DNA of 18,589 nucleotides from Bacteroidia bacterium (GTDB lineage: Bacteria; Bacteroidota; Bacteroidia; NS11-12g; UBA9320). The translations under genes were made by a program, and so were the position numbers. Every line of letters starts with the position of its first letter. Positions within the stretch are counted from its first letter, which is position 1. The notes beneath the pieces are model-generated. The model had not been told where the DNA came from, did no database searches, and worked only from the letters and a program-made list of their open reading frames with translations. The DNA lies in contig JAQWZS010000056.1 in NCBI GenBank assembly GCA_029253325.1, positions 1-18,589 of the forward strand. Direction: 5' to 3'. Below are positions 14,760 to 18,589 of this stretch, one piece after another.

Positions 14760-15869
14760 ATGCAGTTTGCTCAAGTATATGGTCATCAAAAAATCAAGGA
14801 ACAATTCATCCGAAATGTTGAAAATAACCGGCTTCCTCATGCACAATTATTTTTGGGCAATGAGGGTAGCGGAAAATTAGGTCTTGCCTTAGCACTTACT
14901 CAGTACTTATACTGTACTGAACGGACACCAACGGATTCATGCGGAGAATGTAGCTCATGCCGAAAGATAAGCAGTCATTCTCATCCAGATGTCCATTTCA
15001 CATATCCTGTTTCAGCAAGTAAAGAAATCAGTACACAACACATCGAAAAATGGAGAGAAATCAATACTTCATCGATGTATTTTAATACGACAGATTGGAT
15101 GGAGACCATCTCAAAAGATGGTAATAAAACGCCAAATATAACGCGTGAAGAAACTCGTAGCATCCTATCTCGTCTCTCATTAAAACCTTATGAAGGCGAG
15201 GCAAAAACACTCATTATTTGGATGCCTGAATACTTGAAGAAAGAAAGCAATGTCTTGCTTAAACTCATCGAGGAACCCCCACAAAAGACCTATTTTATCT
15301 TAGTTGCTGAACAATCTCAGCAGCTTCTTCCCACGATAACAAGTAGGACACAACTCACCAAAATACCTAGTTATTCGTATGAAGAAACTCAAGCATTTTT
15401 GGATAAAAAGTATGGTCTTGAAAAGTCAAACTTAGAACAAATTGCACGACTATCTGATGGCAATCTTAGGATGGCAATCCAACTCATAGAAAATAATTCG
15501 AATGATTACGGGACATTGTTTAGAGATTGGATGTTAGCTTGCTACCGAAATGACCTTAAATCAGTGAGTGATATCTCTGACAAACTTCATGCGATGGGTA
15601 AAAATCAAATTCAGCTTTTTTTAACCCATGGGATTAAAGTGCTTCGAGAGTGTATGTTGCATCAAACTATTGATAACTATACAATAAACGCAGAAGCTAG
15701 TCAGGTAGACTTTATCCAAAAGTTGAGTTCCACCTTAAATGCCTTTTTTATTGAAAAAATATACACTCAGATTAATGAAGTCATATATCATTTACAACGG
15801 AATGCGAACCCCAAAATAGCATTATTCAACCTATCTATTAATATTAGATACTACTTTGTCCGAAAGTAA
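14760..15869 (+). CDS. holB: DNA polymerase III subunit delta'
   Basis: This AAA+ clamp-loader subunit helps load the sliding clamp at the replication fork. The protein has 369 residues. VYGHQKIKEQF and LPHAQLFLGNEGSGKLGLA mark the N-terminal AAA+ core. The P-loop-like GNEGSGKL (33-40) has Leu where Ser or Thr should bind Mg2+, as expected for an ATPase-inactive delta'. A zinc module is formed by Cys52, Cys61, Cys64 and Cys67. NVLLKLIEEPP (164-174) is the delta' signature. The sensor/arginine-finger motif SRC appears as SRT (195-197), keeping the Arg. A segment at about 100-125 before the ITREETRSI helix looks like a lineage insertion. It follows yfhO by 11 bases, so the two are probably cotranscribed. 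Confidence 0.93.
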   Translation: MQFAQVYGHQKIKEQFIRNVENNRLPHAQLFLGNEGSGKLGLALALTQYLYCTERTPTDSCGECSSCRKISSHSHPDVHFTYPVSASKEISTQHIEKWREINTSSMYFNTTDWMETISKDGNKTPNITREETRSILSRLSLKPYEGEAKTLIIWMPEYLKKESNVLLKLIEEPPQKTYFILVAEQSQQLLPTITSRTQLTKIPSYSYEETQAFLDKKYGLEKSNLEQIARLSDGNLRMAIQLIENNSNDYGTLFRDWMLACYRNDLKSVSDISDKLHAMGKNQIQLFLTHGIKVLRECMLHQTIDNYTINAEASQVDFIQKLSSTLNAFFIEKIYTQINEVIYHLQRNANPKIALFNLSINIRYYFVRK

Positions 15870-15883
15870 TTTTTATTTTATGA

Positions 15884-15891
15884 TATATTTG
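15884..15891 (+). promoter_or_regulatory. Perfect -7 box for ricT
   Basis: TATATTTG fits TAnnTTTG and lies 59 bases before the ricT ATG in an 81-base gap. A start about four to seven bases downstream (15895-15898) would place a hairpin at the very 5' end of the mRNA. No -33 TTG at standard spacing; the nearest is 25 bases away. Confidence 0.5.
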
Positions 15892-15900
15892 AGGCTGTAA

Positions 15901-15924
15901 GAACATACTGCAAAACAGTAGTTC
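15901..15924 (+). promoter_or_regulatory. Stem-loop in the ricT 5' leader
   Basis: The arms GAAC/GTTC and TACTG/CAGTA form nine base pairs interrupted by one bulged A on the left side, with loop CAAAA. No T-run follows (the next bases are AT then A-rich), so it is not an intrinsic terminator. It lies 26 bases before the ricT ATG and just after the predicted transcription start. An mRNA-stabilising 5' hairpin or a protein-binding site are possible roles. Confidence 0.55.
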
Positions 15925-15950
15925 ATCTAAAAAAGAAAAAGTCAATCAGT

Positions 15951-17186
15951 ATGGGATGTGGAAGTTGCGGAAATAATAATGGTAGTCATAGTCCTGGATG
16001 CGGGAATAATGGTGCATGCAGCACGGGAAGTTGCAATAAACTAAATGTCTATAACTGGCTTACTGACATGGTACTGCCCGAAGATTATGAGCCGTTCAAT
16101 ATTGTTGAAGTACGATTTAAAGGAAGTAAAAAGCAATTTTATAAGAATGTCAATCACCTTGAGTTGTATACAGGGGACAAAGTAATCGTAGATTCAGATA
16201 TAGGCTATGATGTTGGCGAGGTTTCACTTGCTGGAGAACTTGTAAAACTTCACTTGAAAAAACATGGAGTTGATGAGAACAACTCAGAAATGCGAACCAT
16301 ACGAAGTGTTGCAAATGAAGATGAGGTTGAAAAATACCAAAAATTTAAAGCAATCGAGCATAAGTCATTAGAACAAGCACGAACAATTGCTCTTCAACTT
16401 CGACTTAAAATGAAAATTAGTGACATCGAATATCAAGGTGATGGTAAAAAAATTACATTTTATTACACCTCTGAAGGTCGAGTTGATTTTAGAGAACTCA
16501 TCAGACGATATGCATCCGAATTTAAAAGTAGAATACAAATGCTCCAAGTAAGTTATCGAGAGGAAGCATCACGACTTGGAGGTATTGGGTCATGTGGAAG
16601 AGAATTGTGCTGTAGTACTTGGCTTACAGATTATAAAGTAGTTAGTATGAGTGCTCCAAAAACTCAGAACTTATCGATTAACATGCTTAAACTTAGTGGA
16701 CAATGCGGAAGATTGAAATGCTGCCTAAACTATGAGTTAGAGACTTATCATGAGGCCTTAAAGTCTTTCCCTAATGAAAGAGTAAAGCTAAAGACTGAGT
16801 CAGGGTTAGCAAGTTTAAAGAAAATTGATATACTAAAAGGAACAGCCTGGTATTGTTATGAAAAAAGTTTTGATTGGATTCCTCTTAACTTAGAACGAGT
16901 AAACGAAATTATATCGCTTAATAAAAAAGGCAAAATTCCTGTAACGCTTAGTGATACTGCTAAGGGTGCAGAAATCGCATTCAAAACCTTAGAATACAAA
17001 GACGACCTACTTGGGGAGAATGACCTTAACAGAATGGACCATAAAAATAAAAAATCCAATCAAAAAAGGGGCCCCAAAGGAGGTAATAAAAACCGAAGAT
17101 TTAATAAATCAAAAAATAAGTCTAGCAACCCGAAAGGGAACAAAAACAATTCAAACAGAAATCAAAATCCTAAAGATAAAGACTAA
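15951..17186 (+). CDS. ricT: PSP1-domain protein, RicT (YaaT)-like, with Cys-rich N-terminus
   Basis: This 411-residue protein is related to RicT/YaaT, which in Bacillus subtilis joins RicA and RicF in an iron-sulfur complex that directs RNase Y mRNA processing. The N-terminus (1-30) is Gly/Asn-rich with five cysteines (3, 6, 17, 23, 28). A PSP1-like region follows from about 45. The signature GIGSCGRELCCSTWL (211-225) and SGQCGRLKCCLNYE (249-262) supply Cys215, 220, 221, 252, 257 and 258, the cluster expected to bind Fe-S. From about 363 the tail is disordered and rich in Lys, Asn and Arg, suggesting RNA or acidic-partner binding. It follows holB by 81 bases with its own -7 box and leader hairpin. 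A gldH gene, which I recall downstream in many relatives, is not next. The function in Bacteroidota is inferred. Confidence 0.85.
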   Translation: MGCGSCGNNNGSHSPGCGNNGACSTGSCNKLNVYNWLTDMVLPEDYEPFNIVEVRFKGSKKQFYKNVNHLELYTGDKVIVDSDIGYDVGEVSLAGELVKLHLKKHGVDENNSEMRTIRSVANEDEVEKYQKFKAIEHKSLEQARTIALQLRLKMKISDIEYQGDGKKITFYYTSEGRVDFRELIRRYASEFKSRIQMLQVSYREEASRLGGIGSCGRELCCSTWLTDYKVVSMSAPKTQNLSINMLKLSGQCGRLKCCLNYELETYHEALKSFPNERVKLKTESGLASLKKIDILKGTAWYCYEKSFDWIPLNLERVNEIISLNKKGKIPVTLSDTAKGAEIAFKTLEYKDDLLGENDLNRMDHKNKKSNQKRGPKGGNKNRRFNKSKNKSSNPKGNKNNSNRNQNPKDKD

Positions 17187-17204
17187 AAATTGACCTTATA
17201 ACTC

Positions 17205-17993
17205 ATGCAAGCGAGACACTCTAATCGAAAAAAATACTTCAAAGAACAAGCACTGACCACCAGCAAGTATGTTATCCCCTATTTACAAGATCTAATTCAA
17301 ATTAATGAAAACACTTCCGTATTAGAAATCGGTTGTGGTGAGGCTGGAAACCTTGAACCATTTTTGGACTTGGGATGCAAACGAGTAGTAGGTATTGATA
17401 TCTCAGAGGGACGAATAGAAAATGGGAAATTATACCACGCCAATCATCCCAATTTTAAGAATTTAGAGCTAATCACTGAAGATATATATGACACCAAAAC
17501 TCAAGAAGAGTTTGATATTATAATCAGTAGAGATGTCATTGAACATATACCAAACCAAGAAAAATTTATGAATAGATGTCGTGATTTCATGAAACCAAAT
17601 GGTCTTTACTTTATTGGCTTTCCACCTTGGTATAATCCATTTGGTGGCCACCAACAATTACTCAAAAACAAATTTTTCTCTAAATTACCCTACTTTCATA
17701 TTTTACCAAGGTTCTTATACAAGGGGCTTCTTCGTATAATTGGTGAGAGTGAAACTAAGATTAAAGGAATGCTAGAAATCTATGACACTAGAATTACCAT
17801 TGATAGACTAAATCAAATTCTAAAAGCAAATAATTACCAAATACTAAAGAAAACGGATTACTTATTTAATCCAAACTACGAAACCAAATTTGGAATTAAG
17901 CCAAGGAAACAACTTAAATTAATTAGTTCAATCCCGTTCATTCGAAACTTTTTTGTGACTGCATCCTATTATGTAGTTCGAGCGAATAAATAA
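17205..17993 (+). CDS. Class I SAM-dependent methyltransferase
   Basis: This 262-residue protein has a methyltransferase core of the Methyltransf_11/25 type. Motif I is VLEIGCGEAGN (39-49), the strand-2 acidic residue is in VGIDIS (62-67), and the motif IV/post-I region is IISRDVIEHIPN (106-117). FIGFPPWYNPFGGHQQ (136-151) replaces the plain motif V loop and, with the C-terminal YDTRITIDRLNQIL segment, recalls methyltransferases seen in Bacteroidota surface-glycan or lipid contexts; I cannot name a substrate. The ATG at 17205 is 18 bases after ricT, so it is probably cotranscribed with it, and its stop is two bases from the convergent recR stop. An acceptor that is a small molecule, lipid or sugar remains open. 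Confidence 0.8.
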   Translation: MQARHSNRKKYFKEQALTTSKYVIPYLQDLIQINENTSVLEIGCGEAGNLEPFLDLGCKRVVGIDISEGRIENGKLYHANHPNFKNLELITEDIYDTKTQEEFDIIISRDVIEHIPNQEKFMNRCRDFMKPNGLYFIGFPPWYNPFGGHQQLLKNKFFSKLPYFHILPRFLYKGLLRIIGESETKIKGMLEIYDTRITIDRLNQILKANNYQILKKTDYLFNPNYETKFGIKPRKQLKLISSIPFIRNFFVTASYYVVRANK

Positions 17994-17995
17994 AC

Positions 17996-18589
17996 CTAAT
18001 TATCAATAATCACGCGATTTTTGATTGATCGAGCTAACGTTATTTCATCTGCGTACTCCAACTCCCCTCCTACAGCAATCCCTTTTGATAAAGTACTTAC
18101 CCGAACACCCAAATCTCGTAGCTTTTTGGCTATATAATATTCCGTCGTATCTCCTTCTAAAGTCGAACTAAGAGCAATTACCGCTTCTTTGATATCTTTT
18201 TCCTGAACTCTAGATAATAATTCAGGTATTTTCACATCACTTGGACCTATTCCGTCTACTGGTGAAATTAATCCACCCAACACGTGAAAAAGCCCGTTGT
18301 ACTGTCCCGTATTTTCAATTGCAATGACATCTTGGAAGTCTTTAACTATGCAAACAATGGTGGTGTCTTTTGAGGGTGAATTACACACATTACATAAAGG
18401 ACCGTCGCTCAGGTTAAAGCATTGATCACAATATTGAATTTGAGTTCTCATATTAAGTAGAGCCTCACTCAATTCAATTGTCTCACCTTCTGATCTTTTA
18501 AGAAGAAAAAGAGCCATACGTAACGCACTTTTCTTTCCAACCCCAGGAAAACGTGAAAGATGCTCTACTGCTTTATTAATTAAATTAGA
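17996..18589 (-). CDS. recR: Recombination mediator protein RecR (N-terminus just outside window)
   Basis: RecR works with RecO and RecF to load RecA on SSB-coated gaps and stalled forks. The frame stays open to the right edge, giving 197 visible residues. By comparison with a family length near 200-205, only the first few residues are missing, so the internal ATG at 18517 is not the start. The visible N-terminus SNLINKAVEHLSRFPGVGKK is the helix-hairpin-helix region. A C4 zinc finger follows with spacing C-x2-C-x8-C-x2-C (Cys54, 57, 66 and 69, visible numbering). The Toprim domain runs from VCIVKDFQDVIAIENTG through GGLISPVDGIGPSD to STLEGDTTEYYIA. The C-terminus GIAVGGELEYADEITLARSI is standard. 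Its stop faces the methyltransferase stop two bases away. Confidence 0.96.
   Translation of the reverse strand, partial: SNLINKAVEHLSRFPGVGKKSALRMALFLLKRSEGETIELSEALLNMRTQIQYCDQCFNLSDGPLCNVCNSPSKDTTIVCIVKDFQDVIAIENTGQYNGLFHVLGGLISPVDGIGPSDVKIPELLSRVQEKDIKEAVIALSSTLEGDTTEYYIAKKLRDLGVRVSTLSKGIAVGGELEYADEITLARSIKNRVIIDN

Noticed and set aside
14981..15163. Minus-strand open frame inside holB
   Set aside because: Antisense shadow without any domain or start context.
17011..17193. Plus-strand open frame overlapping the ricT 3' end
   Set aside because: It is the +1 reading of the Lys/Asn-rich tail and needs a frame change away from an intact gene; the ricT tail is typical of the family.
18515..18517. 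Internal ATG as the recR start
   Set aside because: The frame continues upstream to the window edge with a conserved helix-hairpin-helix sequence (FPGVGKKSALR), so the true start is outside the window.
1..18589. CRISPR arrays, tRNA or rRNA genes, insertion sequences, phage or toxin-antitoxin genes
   Set aside because: I read the gaps on both strands and saw no spaced direct repeats, cloverleaf-like sequence, transposase or integrase motifs, or paired small toxin-antitoxin genes.

Overview
The window looks like a chromosomal stretch from a low-GC Bacteroidota, probably of the Flavobacteriales/Cytophagales type. The support is a holB–ricT neighbourhood, a GT4–YfhO gene pair, an ObgE without the C-terminal OCT extension, weak or absent Shine-Dalgarno sequences, and several gene starts preceded by the Bacteroidota -7 box TAnnTTTG. 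I see no rRNA, tRNA, CRISPR array, transposase, integrase or phage gene. Every intergenic gap is under 300 bases; the largest is about 260.

Layout. (1) Positions 1-2955 are housekeeping and small genes: the 3' end of an asparaginyl-tRNA synthetase (+), dihydrofolate reductase folA (-), quinolinate phosphoribosyltransferase nadC (-), an unrecognised 70-residue membrane protein (+) and a YjjG-type HAD nucleotidase (+). (2) A minus-strand run from 7428 down to 2952 encodes a Wzx-type glycan flippase, adenylate kinase, GTPase ObgE and a multi-spanning GT-C-like membrane protein. (3) Positions 7690-10776 are a small, visibly AT-richer glycan block: a SAM methyltransferase and a GT4 glycosyltransferase (+), facing a second GT4 glycosyltransferase (-). 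(4) A plus-strand run from 10936 to 17993 encodes a third GT4-like glycosyltransferase, a YfhO-family GT-C membrane protein, DNA polymerase III delta' (holB), the PSP1/RicT-like protein and a second SAM methyltransferase. (5) recR (-) runs off the right edge.

How it fits together. Glycan genes (flippase, three GT4 enzymes, a methyltransferase, YfhO, a GT-C-like protein) are interleaved with core genes (adk-obgE, holB-ricT, recR). No Wzy polymerase, initiating sugar-phosphate transferase or nucleotide-sugar synthesis gene is visible, so the glycan genes must work with loci elsewhere or modify an existing glycan. The least understood parts are the GT4–YfhO pair, whose acceptor is unknown in a Gram-negative lineage, and RicT with an extra five-cysteine N-terminus. 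I found no clear new defence or mobile system. The notable observations concern gene organisation, promoters, a hairpin leader and uncharacterised glycan enzymes.
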